Shown piece by piece: positions 1-7,451 of a stretch of DNA of 20,591 nucleotides (its first letter is position 1; every line of letters begins with the position of its first letter). The notes under the pieces are model-generated. The model was not told where the DNA came from. It was given only the letters and a program-made list of their open reading frames with translations, and searched no databases. Source of the stretch: a bacterium (GTDB lineage: Bacteria > Bacteroidota > Bacteroidia > Bacteroidales > Bacteroidaceae); NCBI GenBank assembly GCA_004559785.1, contig SFXD01000032.1:1-20591 (forward strand). Direction: 5' to 3'. The position numbers and the translations under genes were made by a program.

Positions 1-447
1 CAAAATTATTGTATGGGTGTGCCATTTTCGTTCACACCATACCGCAAAATATTATTTTTACAAGAAATAGAGGATTATTAACTTCAAAAATAATTCAATA
101 AGAGGGAAAAGACTGACGGTGAAGGCCTGCCGGAATGCAGTCATGAGCGATATGTGCAGGAGATATTTGCTATTGTAGTGATTTTTTTTGCCCTTTTAGT
201 TCGTTTGTAGAATAATTCTCTATTCTTGACATAAAGGCAAGCCTCCAATATGAGTCCTAAAAGAGTCCTAAATGGTCGTGTAGTAGATTATTCTGCATAG
301 ACAAATAATGGTGTACAACAGAAATCACCATATAGAGGTTGTAGGGGGTATGCGTCTTTCCCGGAATTGCTCCATGAGGCGTGACCTGTGCAAAAAATGC
401 ACATTTCAGGACAGGAATAATGTATAGGATAAGCGATTCATATTGTA
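1..447. other. Intergenic region without a convincing gene
   Basis: No reading frame here looks like a protein: the short frames that exist have no recognisable motif and low-complexity or palindrome-derived content. The stretch is AT-rich and contains several small palindromes: a 10-bp stem at 11-42, ATGGTG/CACCAT at 308-313 and 326-331, and TGTGCA/TGCACA at 387-392 and 398-403. It also holds a tandem duplication of GAGTCCTAAA at 252-261 and 263-272. It may be the 3' flank of a gene outside the window, a decayed mobile element or a regulatory region; nothing seen decides between these. Confidence 0.6.
11..42. repeat. Small hairpin near the window edge
   Basis: GTATGGGTGTG at 11-21 pairs with CACACCATAC at 33-42, giving a 10-bp stem with one bulged G and an 11-nt loop. 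An AT-rich run (cgcaaaatattattttta) follows without a clean T-tract. It could be the terminator of a gene to the left of the window, but that gene is not visible. The hairpin itself is directly readable; its role is a guess. Confidence 0.35.
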
Positions 448-489
448 GCCTTCCTCTACTTTTGACGACGGTCAAAAGTAGAGGAAGGC
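448..489. repeat. Perfect 19-bp inverted repeat, possible terminator
   Basis: GCCTTCCTCTACTTTTGAC (448-466) is an exact reverse complement of 471-489, separated by the 4-nt loop GACG. It starts 5 nt beyond the stop codon of the minus-strand ABM gene, the place for a terminator, but no T-tract follows the stem on either strand. Its right arm runs into AGAGGAAGGCGAAGCC (480-495), a 16-mer found again inside the beta-galactosidase gene at 2246-2261. It is therefore either a T-poor terminator or a copy of a dispersed palindromic element. Confidence 0.75.
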
Positions 490-494
490 GAAGC

Positions 495-770
495 CTATCT
501 CTCCATGCTCTCCACCTTGAGTTCACCGCACTCCTGCATTATGCCCACGTACTCTGCAAACTCGGGAGTTGCCGAATGGGCATCGAGCGAAGCCTGGTCT
601 TCCCAAGTCTCGATGATGGTGAAGATGTCGGCACGTGTGGCGCTCTCGAACACGTCGTATGCAATGCAACCCTTGTGGGTCTGTGACTTGGCTACGAGTG
701 CGATGGCAGCTTCCAGTGCACGTCCGTATTCACCTTCCTTGGCTTTGAAAAAACAATTTATCCTTATCAT
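495..770 (-). CDS. ABM-fold (YgiN-like) putative monooxygenase
   Basis: This 91-residue protein matches the antibiotic biosynthesis monooxygenase (ABM) small ferredoxin-like fold in length and pattern. It starts MIRINCFFKAKEG, has a middle strand GCIAYDVFES (34-43), then the hallmark FTIIETWEDQASLDAH (50-65) and an FAEYVG helix near 71-76. Members of the family include quinol monooxygenases such as YgiN and small-molecule oxygenases; many have no known substrate, so none is assigned here. AAAGGAACC stands just before the ATG and may be a Shine-Dalgarno. The gene is monocistronic and divergent from the beta-galactosidase gene. A 19-bp palindrome follows its stop. Confidence 0.8.
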   Translation of the reverse strand: MIRINCFFKAKEGEYGRALEAAIALVAKSQTHKGCIAYDVFESATRADIFTIIETWEDQASLDAHSATPEFAEYVGIMQECGELKVESMER

Positions 771-814
771 GGTTCCTTTAATGATTAATTGGTGTTATTT
801 AGGAATATTCCCAT

Positions 815-823
815 GCAAAGTTA
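815..823 (-). promoter_or_regulatory. Putative -7 element for the ABM gene
   Basis: The minus strand reads TAACTTTGC, matching the Bacteroidota -7 consensus TAnnTTTG, about 45 nt upstream of the ABM start codon. No good TTTG -33 element lies 19-20 bp further upstream, so the call rests on the -7 box and its position alone. Confidence 0.45.
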
Positions 824-845
824 AACATAAATCAATTATTATTGT

Positions 846-854
846 TATCTTTGT
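846..854 (+). promoter_or_regulatory. Putative -7 element for the beta-galactosidase gene
   Basis: TATCTTTGT fits TAnnTTTG and lies 30 nt before the ATG at 885, giving a short A-rich leader. The -33 region is weak (TTAA near 821-824). The opposing -7 box at 815-823 lies just upstream, so the two divergent promoters share the same roughly 40 bp. Confidence 0.5.
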
Positions 855-884
855 GCACATATTTAACAAAAAATAATTACTATT

Positions 885-3800
885 ATGGGAAAGCCATCTA
901 TTTTCATGACATTGTGCCTGCTGGCCACCATGTATACCGGAGCATTTTCACAGGATTATGACCCGAAGCAGGGGTATCGTCTCGAAATCGGGGACGGACT
1001 CGCCCTGGACAACCAAAACGGGACAATCACGTTTACGCCTGTCAACAAGAAATCCATGTCGCAGGTATGGCAGGTTCACAAGTCTGCAGCCGAAGGATAC
1101 TGTGTGCTGGTAAATCCCTTCAACGACTCTGCCTTGGACAATGGCAACCATGGCAATAAGGAAGGCGAGGTGCTCTCGTGGCAGGCGGATGCCTCGAACC
1201 GCAACCAGCAATGGAAGTTGACCATTCTCGACAATGGCAAGACTGTGCTGACGAATGCCGTGGCAGGGCTGAAACTGGGATATAGCGACAATTGCCAGCC
1301 AGGGGGAAAGGTTTACCAGTTGCAGGCAACTGACAACGACGTATTCGTACAATGGCAGATGGTAAGGACCGACCTCAAGGTAGTACCTCAGGCAGAGGCT
1401 TTCGTGGGAGAGCACGACTGGGAAAACCAGACGGTCTTTGGCATTAACAAGGAGAAGCCACGTGCCACGATGCTGCTTTATCCCAACGAGAAGCAGATGA
1501 AGGCGGACGAGGCATACGCCAAGCCTTGGCTGCATCCAGGTTCTGACCTGAGGGTATACCTCAACGGGCAGTGGCAGTTCAACTGGGCTCCCAAGCCGGA
1601 AGACCGCCCAATGGATTTCTACTCCTTGTCCTATGATGCCACGTCATGGAAGACGATTGCCGTGCCTTCCTGCTGGGAGATGCTTGGCTATGGCACGCCT
1701 ATATATACCAACGTTACCTATCCCTTCAAGAACGTCCCGCCTCTCATCAGGGGACAGGAAGGATATACCGTTCTTGACGAACCGAACGCCGTGGGTAGCT
1801 ACAGGCGTACAATCCGTGTGCCCTCTGCATGGGACGGCAGGCAGGTATTCCTGCACTTCAATGGCATTTATAGTGCGGCCTACGTCTGGGTGAACGGCAA
1901 GAAGGTGGGATATACCCAAAGCCCTAATACGGATTCAGAATTCAACATTACCAAATACATTACTCCAGGCGAGGAGGCCCTCGTCTGCGTGGAAGTGTAT
2001 AGATGGAGTGACGGGTCTTACATAGAGGATCAGGACATGTTCAGGATGAGCGGAATCCACAGGGACGTTTATCTTGAGGCAAGGCAGCCGCTATATCCAC
2101 AGGACATACACATCAAGAGCGACGTTGACGCCTCCCTACGCCATGCCAGGATAACGGTGGATGCCAACATCGTTAATCTTGCCAAGAAAGCCAACCGAAG
2201 GAGCAGCGAGCGCCATCAAGCTCGCTTGAATGGCCGAGTCGCGACAGAGGAAGGCGAAGCCAACAAGGGAGACATGGAGGTAACGCTATACGACCCACAG
2301 GGAAAGGTGATGCAGAAGGTCATGGTGCAATCAAAGGCGTTGAAACTTGGTGAAGAGACGAATGTCGCAGCAACGCTTGAAGTGAGGAATCCGTTGCTCT
2401 GGTCAGCCGAGACCCCCAACCTCTATACCGTGGATGTCTGCGTAAACGGAGATATATATACCCAGAAATATGGGCTGAGGAGAATAGAGAACCGTGACGG
2501 AAGGGTATTCATCAACAACAAGAGGGTTCTTTTCAAGGGGGCTGACCGTCACGACACCCATCCCGTCTATGGCAAGGCTGTGCCGGTGGAGAGCATGGTA
2601 CAGGACATCCTGCTCATGAAGCGATACAATCTCAATACCGTCCGCACGAGCCACTATCCCAACGACCCCCGCATGTACGCCCTATATGATTACTACGGCA
2701 TTTATGTCATGGACGAGGCCGACGTGGAGTGCCATGCCAACCACTCGCTGTCGCGCAACAAGTCATGGGAGGCACAGTATGTGGACAGGCAGGTAAGGAT
2801 GGTGATGCGTGACCGCAACCACCCAAGCGTGATATTCTGGAGCATGGGCAACGAAAGTGGAGGCGGTGACAATTTCGTGGCTTGCAAGAAGGCGATACAG
2901 GAACTGGATGACAGGCTCGTCCATTACGAAGGAATGAACCATGTGGCGGACATGGACAGCAGGATGTATCCAAGCATAGGTGCCATGAAGCATCTCGACC
3001 GCGACAAGTCGCTGAAGGGTCGCCCATTCTTCCTCTGCGAATACGCACATGCCATGGGCAATGCAATAGGCAACCTTAGGGAGTACTGGGACTACATCGA
3101 ATATGAGAGCGACAGGATGATAGGTGGATGTATCTGGGATTGGGTGGATCAAGGCTTGTGCAAGTACGGGGAACCACACTCGAACATGTACTATGGAGGC
3201 GGCTTTGGCGACTATCCCAACGACAACGACTTTTGCTGTAACGGCATTGTTACGTCAGACCGTCGCATTACGCCCAAATTGGAACAGGTAAAGAAGGTGT
3301 ACCAGTACGTAGGCTTCGACCTTACAGACCAGGGCAAGATACGCATACGCAATAGGTATTGTTTCCACGACTTGTCGGCATATATGTTGAGGTACGAACT
3401 GACGAGGGACGGCCAGGTGATACGTAGCGGCTCGCAGTCAATGCAGCCTATACAGCCAGGCGACAGCCTCGACATCGACCTTCCATGCGCACTGCCTTCA
3501 GGTGAAGGGATGTATCACCTCAACCTCTCGCTCGAACAGAAAGAGCCTACATCATGGGCTCCCGCAGGTCACTCCGTTGCGGCAGAGCAACTTTGCCTCA
3601 GGGAAGGTTCTTCTTCAGCCGTGGTTGCCCCTGCATCAGGTGGCGGAGAGATTGAGGTATCGAAGTCGGATGATCAAGTAATCGTCAAGGGCAAGGACTG
3701 GACTTTCGCAGTATCGAAGTCGGATGGCTCTGTGACGGAACTCACGTATGGAGGCAAGTCCATGCTCGCGACAGGCAGCAAGGGCAATTTCCTCTTCAAT

Positions 3801-4520
3801 GGGTATCGCAGCATCAACAATGACAGGTGTGGTGACCTTGAGCTGAAGCATGGGGCATGCCAGGAATTTTCCGTATGCGAGTACGAGGACAAGGAAACCG
3901 GTAAACTGGAATACGTCACTGTCGGGTTCACGAGTGTCGTCTCTGGAGGCAAGGGAGGACGTTCGGAAGTGTTGGTGAAGACGGAGTATTTCGTGGACGG
4001 CAATGGCAACATAGAACTAACGACATATTTCGACAATAGCAAGAATGCCGATTTCCGGAGGCTCGGACTACAGGTAATGCTCGACGGGAGCATAGAGAAC
4101 GTAGAGTACATCGGGCGCGGACCAATGGAGAACTATCCCGACCGCAAGGACTGTGCATTCGTCGGAAGGTATGCCACTACGGTAAGTGACATGAGGGAGG
4201 ACTACATCAAGCCCCAGTCAATGGGTGAGAGGTGCGATGTAAGTTCGCTTGCACTGACAGGCAAGGATGGCAGAGGCATCTGCATCACAAGGCTGTCAGG
4301 CGACCTGATGTTCAGTGCGCAGCATTATACGGACGAGGATTTGTGGAATACGAAGTACTTGCACCAGCTGAAGGACATCAAGCGCAAGGAGACCGTGCTA
4401 CACCTTGATGCGGCAATGAGAGGCTTGGGCAATGCAAGTTGCGGACCGGGTCCGATGAAGGAATACGAACTGGGCGAGAGTTCTTACTCCTACAAGTTGA
4501 GGATAAGCAGGACCATGTAA
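885..4520 (+). CDS. lacZ: Secreted GH2 beta-galactosidase with N-terminal ricin-like lectin domain
   Basis: This 1211-residue GH2 enzyme probably hydrolyses terminal beta-galactosides. A signal peptide (about 1-22, ending GAFS before Q23) predicts export to the periplasm or surface. Residues about 28-162 look like a ricin-type beta-trefoil, with Q-W motifs at 60-62, 108-110 and 156-157. The LacZ core starts at DWENQTVFGIN (about 178). The TIM barrel contains FKGADRHDTHP, the acid/base glutamate E657 in GNES, and the nucleophile E719 in FLCEYAHAMGN, followed by CIWDWVDQG. The C-terminal third is the Bgal small-chain sandwich, with YIGRGPMENYPDR. Both catalytic residues are intact. Oddities are a 23-codon in-frame insertion at residues 438-460 and a 16-bp direct repeat near 3657-3726. 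The exact galactoside is not predictable. Confidence 0.93.
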   Translation: MGKPSIFMTLCLLATMYTGAFSQDYDPKQGYRLEIGDGLALDNQNGTITFTPVNKKSMSQVWQVHKSAAEGYCVLVNPFNDSALDNGNHGNKEGEVLSWQADASNRNQQWKLTILDNGKTVLTNAVAGLKLGYSDNCQPGGKVYQLQATDNDVFVQWQMVRTDLKVVPQAEAFVGEHDWENQTVFGINKEKPRATMLLYPNEKQMKADEAYAKPWLHPGSDLRVYLNGQWQFNWAPKPEDRPMDFYSLSYDATSWKTIAVPSCWEMLGYGTPIYTNVTYPFKNVPPLIRGQEGYTVLDEPNAVGSYRRTIRVPSAWDGRQVFLHFNGIYSAAYVWVNGKKVGYTQSPNTDSEFNITKYITPGEEALVCVEVYRWSDGSYIEDQDMFRMSGIHRDVYLEARQPLYPQDIHIKSDVDASLRHARITVDANIVNLAKKANRRSSERHQARLNGRVATEEGEANKGDMEVTLYDPQGKVMQKVMVQSKALKLGEETNVAATLEVRNPLLWSAETPNLYTVDVCVNGDIYTQKYGLRRIENRDGRVFINNKRVLFKGADRHDTHPVYGKAVPVESMVQDILLMKRYNLNTVRTSHYPNDPRMYALYDYYGIYVMDEADVECHANHSLSRNKSWEAQYVDRQVRMVMRDRNHPSVIFWSMGNESGGGDNFVACKKAIQELDDRLVHYEGMNHVADMDSRMYPSIGAMKHLDRDKSLKGRPFFLCEYAHAMGNAIGNLREYWDYIEYESDRMIGGCIWDWVDQGLCKYGEPHSNMYYGGGFGDYPNDNDFCCNGIVTSDRRITPKLEQVKKVYQYVGFDLTDQGKIRIRNRYCFHDLSAYMLRYELTRDGQVIRSGSQSMQPIQPGDSLDIDLPCALPSGEGMYHLNLSLEQKEPTSWAPAGHSVAAEQLCLREGSSSAVVAPASGGGEIEVSKSDDQVIVKGKDWTFAVSKSDGSVTELTYGGKSMLATGSKGNFLFNGYRSINNDRCGDLELKHGACQEFSVCEYEDKETGKLEYVTVGFTSVVSGGKGGRSEVLVKTEYFVDGNGNIELTTYFDNSKNADFRRLGLQVMLDGSIENVEYIGRGPMENYPDRKDCAFVGRYATTVSDMREDYIKPQSMGERCDVSSLALTGKDGRGICITRLSGDLMFSAQHYTDEDLWNTKYLHQLKDIKRKETVLHLDAAMRGLGNASCGPGPMKEYELGESSYSYKLRISRTM
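2188..2264 (+). repeat. In-frame 69-bp insertion flanked by 8-bp direct repeats, inside lacZ
   Basis: AAGCCAAC occurs at 2188-2195 and again at 2257-2264, exactly 69 bp (23 codons) apart. The intervening sequence encodes a basic, polar stretch beginning RRSSERHQAR and ending TEEGEAN. It interrupts the jelly-roll domain between strands ITVDANIVN and DMEVTLYDP, where GH2 enzymes normally have a short turn. It contains a 7-bp stem (AGCGAGC 2205-2211 with GCTCGCT 2220-2226) and ends with the 16-mer AGAGGAAGGCGAAGCC shared with 480-495. The direct repeats and spacing are seen; that this was a mobile palindromic element with target duplication is inference. Confidence 0.55.
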
Positions 4521-4529
4521 TCGTGGCCG

Positions 4530-4617
4530 TGAGCGATGAGCGATGGAAGCCCCCCACTCCCCCTAAACAGGGGAACTGGGGGGCTTCCACATCTCACGGC
4601 TCAAAGTTCACCGCTCA
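4530..4617. repeat. Heptamer units in opposite orientations flanking a GC-rich hairpin
   Basis: Two units TGAGCGA (4530-4543) precede a strong hairpin. Four 7-bp units of the opposite orientation follow it (CATCTCA, CGGCTCA, AAGTTCA, CCGCTCA at 4590-4617). The whole is roughly palindromic and fills the space between the convergent lacZ and META-lipoprotein genes. The same combination recurs at 16114-16204. No coding capacity is seen. Confidence 0.75.
4545..4588. terminator. GC-rich hairpin with AAAC loop, bidirectional terminator candidate
   Basis: GGAAGCCCCCCA (4545-4556) pairs perfectly with TGGGGGGCTTCC (4577-4588). Inside a 3x3 internal loop, CCCCT pairs with AGGGG around an AAAC tetraloop (4565-4568). 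It begins 24 nt after the lacZ stop and lies between convergent genes. There is no T-tract, so intrinsic termination is plausible but not certain. The core CCCCTAAACAGGGG is repeated exactly at 16161-16174. Confidence 0.55.
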
Positions 4618-4648
4618 GAGACTCCCTCCTAAAAAAGGGAATGTCTCT
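4617..4648 (-). terminator. Hairpin directly after the META lipoprotein gene
   Basis: AGAGAC (4617-4622) pairs with GTCTCT (4643-4648) and TCCC (4623-4626) with GGGA (4637-4640), with a 2-nt bulge and a 10-nt loop. It starts 2 nt beyond the stop codon of the minus-strand lipoprotein gene. Its CCTAAAAAAGGG centre resembles the neighbouring AAAC-loop hairpin and may be a diverged relative. Confidence 0.5.
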
Positions 4649-4650
4649 AT

Positions 4651-5070
4651 TTACTTCCTGTTCAATACCATTACGGTCTTTCCGTTTCCATCAAGCAGGA
4701 CGGCAGTTTTGTCTTTGACGGAATAACTGCTCACTTGCATCATGGCTGTAGTGATGGCAGATTCCATTTCCATGGAAGAACCCATCATTCGTGTCATGCC
4801 CATATTGTCGGAGAAAGCCAGGTTCTTTCCTTTGCTGGTGTATTCTCCAAAGAAGTTGTTCACGGTTGCACAACCGTTGACCTTGCCGTCTTCAGAAAAG
4901 GAGATAACGGCAGGTTTCATGCCGCCCTCGGTGCTGGAGTCGAGTGCCGACACGATAATCCATTCGCCTATAAGGCTGGCCTTGCCTGCCTTGGCAGTGT
5001 TGCGTGAGGAACTGCAACTGGAAAATGCGATTGCCATGGCAAATGAGATAAGAAAAAATACTTGTTTCAT
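4651..5070 (-). CDS. META-domain (HslJ-like) lipoprotein
   Basis: This 139-residue protein has a lipoprotein signal: a hydrophobic segment (about 4-16) followed by FSSC with the likely lipidated Cys19. After a Ser/Lys-rich linker comes a META/HslJ-type domain, with LIGEWIIVSA (33-42), the typical VNGCATVNNFFGEY (64-77), then GMTRMMGS and a C-terminal GNGKTVMVLNR strand. The family is linked to the cell envelope and in E. coli HslJ to novobiocin resistance; no biochemical activity can be assigned. It has its own well-formed promoter (5101-5132), is convergent with lacZ, and may also receive read-through from the porin gene upstream. Confidence 0.85.
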   Translation of the reverse strand: MKQVFFLISFAMAIAFSSCSSSRNTAKAGKASLIGEWIIVSALDSSTEGGMKPAVISFSEDGKVNGCATVNNFFGEYTSKGKNLAFSDNMGMTRMMGSSMEMESAITTAMMQVSSYSVKDKTAVLLDGNGKTVMVLNRK

Positions 5071-5100
5071 AAAATACTTGTTATTATATCGTTTGACAAT

Positions 5101-5132
5101 GCAAAGGTATTGCTTTCGCCTGTATTGGCAAA
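5101..5132 (-). promoter_or_regulatory. Bacteroidota-type promoter of the META lipoprotein gene
   Basis: On the minus strand TTTG (5132-5129) is followed after exactly 19 bp by TACCTTTGC (5109-5101), a full match to the TTTG-N19-TAnnTTTG consensus. The start codon lies 30 nt downstream, implying a leader of roughly 25 nt. Confidence 0.75.
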
Positions 5133-5185
5133 GGGAATTGTCCTATTTCGTAGGGGTATTTCCTCAAGGGTATGGTAGAACAGGC

Positions 5186-6352
5186 CTAAAATCTGACAAA
5201 GGCTTCTGCCCAGAGTTCGTTGTAATGTTTGTCTTGGTAGTTGCCCTTGTCAACGACATAATTGTATTGTAGCTGGAACATGAGGTTCTTGTGCAGTTGG
5301 ATGTTTGGGCAAATAGTATATAATGTGCGAGAACTGTCCCAGTGAGCATCTTTCCTGTAGACGTCGTACCTGAGGTATGCCTTAAGCCATGCGGTGATGG
5401 GGGCTCCCACTGCAGCGTACCATCCGTCAGCCCTCCCCGTGTCGGCGAAGGTATGCGAGTTTGCGTCGTAGGCAAGTGCGTTGTGCCCTGTATGGTGGGC
5501 GTACTCTGCCCTCACAGACCAGTCCTTCCTTTCCAGGGATGCGCTGATGCAATACCTGTTGCGGCTTACCGTGACCTCGTTTGCCTTGTACGAGCCTTTC
5601 CATCCGAACAAGGCTATTCGGAGTCCTTCCATAGGCTGCACCTGCAGGCATCCCATCCAGTCCTTCTTGTTGTTGTTGTCGCTCCTGTTCTGCCCGTTGC
5701 CGTTGAATATCGCAGCCTTGTAGTGTATCAGCCGGTGCTTTCCGTGCCATACGGGGAAGAGGTCTCCCGAGAGCTGTATGCCTTGGTCACGCCCGTTCTG
5801 GGCAACTTCCCCGCTGGGGTCTTCGGCTCCGAAGGCGCACATGCGCATGGCAAGTTGCGAGTATCCGCCGAAGCCTATGTCCCATGGGTTGGTAGGATTC
5901 TCGAAGGTGAAGCACCTCTTGAACTGACCTACCTTGACCTGGAACTCCTTCCAGTGAATCCATTCGAGGGTGTAGTCCCGCATGGCAGGCGTATTTCGCA
6001 ATTCCACCTGGATGCGGTAACGAAAGTCGCGTAGTACGGTGCCGGAAACGTACGCCCTGACGAGCCTCGTTTCGAACGAATTGGAGGTGTTGGCATTGGA
6101 CTTGTCCGTATAAGCGTATTTGGCTACCAAGTAACCACCGAACTGTGGTGCCGACACCCATCCCTTGACATTGCGTCCATACTGCATGGCAAGGGTAGAG
6201 TCCTTTCCTGCCTCGTTGCTCTCGATGGAGCGTGACAGGAATCGGTTGAGATGCGAAGTGAGAAAACCTTCCTCGTATTCGTCGCCTGCCATCGCCCCAA
6301 GAGAGGACGAAAGCAGCAAAATAAGGGTACAAATGTAATTCTTGCCTCGCAT
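5186..6352 (-). CDS. OprO/OprP-like outer-membrane porin
   Basis: This 388-residue protein has a signal peptide (MRGKNYICTLILLLSSSLGAMA, then GDEYEEG). The beta-barrel pattern fits the phosphate-selective porin O/P family: WVSAPQFGGYLVAKYAYTD, YRIQVELRNTPAMRDYTLEW, the conserved VKVGQFKRCFTFEN, and alternating amphipathic strands to a terminal AFVRF. The final Phe is the usual outer-membrane assembly signal. Substrate is not predictable; phosphate is only a family label. A frame open up to 6406 was not used because it overlaps leuB and hides the signal peptide; the chosen ATG is 19 nt after the leuB stop. It is probably the last gene of the leu operon. No clear terminator follows. Confidence 0.85.
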   Translation of the reverse strand: MRGKNYICTLILLLSSSLGAMAGDEYEEGFLTSHLNRFLSRSIESNEAGKDSTLAMQYGRNVKGWVSAPQFGGYLVAKYAYTDKSNANTSNSFETRLVRAYVSGTVLRDFRYRIQVELRNTPAMRDYTLEWIHWKEFQVKVGQFKRCFTFENPTNPWDIGFGGYSQLAMRMCAFGAEDPSGEVAQNGRDQGIQLSGDLFPVWHGKHRLIHYKAAIFNGNGQNRSDNNNKKDWMGCLQVQPMEGLRIALFGWKGSYKANEVTVSRNRYCISASLERKDWSVRAEYAHHTGHNALAYDANSHTFADTGRADGWYAAVGAPITAWLKAYLRYDVYRKDAHWDSSRTLYTICPNIQLHKNLMFQLQYNYVVDKGNYQDKHYNELWAEAFVRF

Positions 6353-6371
6353 CCCAACCAACACGGAAACC

Positions 6372-7433
6372 TTACTTCCTCCTGATGTAATCCACAATCC
6401 AAGCACCTACCTCGCGTGTTCCGTACTTGGCACCACCCTCAACCTGAATCTCGGGGGTACGTATGTTGTGGTCGAGGGATGCGTTGACAGCCTCTCGGAT
6501 GAGTGCCCCTTCGCTCTTTAGCCCGAAGTATTCGTAGAGCATGGCAACGCTGAGAATCTGTGCCAGGGGGTTGGCTATGTTGAGTCCCTTGCCTTGTGGC
6601 CATGAGCCATGGATGGGTTCGAACACGGGAGTATGCTCGCCGGTGGAGGCACTTGGCAACAGACCCATGGAGCCAGTGATGCAAGAGCCTTCGTCAGTCA
6701 GGATGTCCCCGAAGGTGTTTTCCGTAACCATTACGTCGAAGAACCTTGGGTCTTGTATCATGCGCATGGCGGCATTGTCCACGTACATGAAGTCTGTCTG
6801 CACGTCGGGATATTCTTCCATCATCTCCTGTGCCACCTTGCGCCACAGGCGGCTGCTTGCCAGGACGTTAGCCTTGTCCACCACGGTCAGGTGCTTCCTG
6901 CGCCTCCTTGCGTACTGGTAAGCTATGCGCAGTATGCGTTCCACCTCGGGGCGGCTGTACAGATTGGTATCGTATGCCACGTCCGTACCTTCCTTCTTCT
7001 CCCCGAAATACATGCCGCCGGTCAACTCGCGTATGCAGATGAAGTCAGCCCCCCTTACAAGTTCGTCCTTGAGTGGGGATTTGTGTATCAGGCAGTCGAA
7101 AGTCTCTACGGGTCGTATGTTGGCATAAAGCCCAAGTTTCTTGCGCATGGCAAGCAAGCCCTGTTCAGGTCTCACCTTGGCAGTAGGGTCGTTGTCGAAC
7201 TTTGGGTCACCTACGCTGGCAAACAGCACGGCATCGGCTTCCATGCAGGCCTGGAAGGTCTCTTCGGGGAAAGGGTCTCCCACTTCGTCTATTGCATGGG
7301 CTCCGCAGAGAGCCTCCCTGTAAGTTACCTCGTGACCAAACTTCTCTGCCACGGCAGTAGTGACAGCAACTCCTTGCTCCATAATCTCTGGTCCGATGCC
7401 ATCACCGGCCAGAACAGCAATCTTCAGTTTCAT
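6372..7433 (-). CDS. leuB: 3-isopropylmalate dehydrogenase
   Basis: LeuB oxidises and decarboxylates 3-isopropylmalate to 2-oxoisocaproate with NAD, in the cytosol. The 353-residue protein has full family length and motifs: AVLAGDGIGPEI (6-17), ELTGGMYFGE with catalytic Tyr142, VVDKANV with Lys187, the metal ligand Asp219 in YVDN, and FGDILTDEGS with Asp243 and Asp247. It should also oxidise the methylmalate made when citramalate enters the shared LeuCD/LeuB route. It lies 18 nt behind the second synthase gene; that gap is an almost pure TA run without a Shine-Dalgarno. The porin gene follows closely. Confidence 0.97.
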   Translation of the reverse strand: MKLKIAVLAGDGIGPEIMEQGVAVTTAVAEKFGHEVTYREALCGAHAIDEVGDPFPEETFQACMEADAVLFASVGDPKFDNDPTAKVRPEQGLLAMRKKLGLYANIRPVETFDCLIHKSPLKDELVRGADFICIRELTGGMYFGEKKEGTDVAYDTNLYSRPEVERILRIAYQYARRRRKHLTVVDKANVLASSRLWRKVAQEMMEEYPDVQTDFMYVDNAAMRMIQDPRFFDVMVTENTFGDILTDEGSCITGSMGLLPSASTGEHTPVFEPIHGSWPQGKGLNIANPLAQILSVAMLYEYFGLKSEGALIREAVNASLDHNIRTPEIQVEGGAKYGTREVGAWIVDYIRRK

Positions 7434-7451
7434 TATATATATATGTATGTG

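Noticed and set aside
257..686. Two overlapping short frames (257-526 minus, 381-686 plus) with similar LPLLLT-VKSRGR segments
   Set aside because: The similarity exists because both read through the two arms of the 448-489 palindrome; neither has protein-like features.
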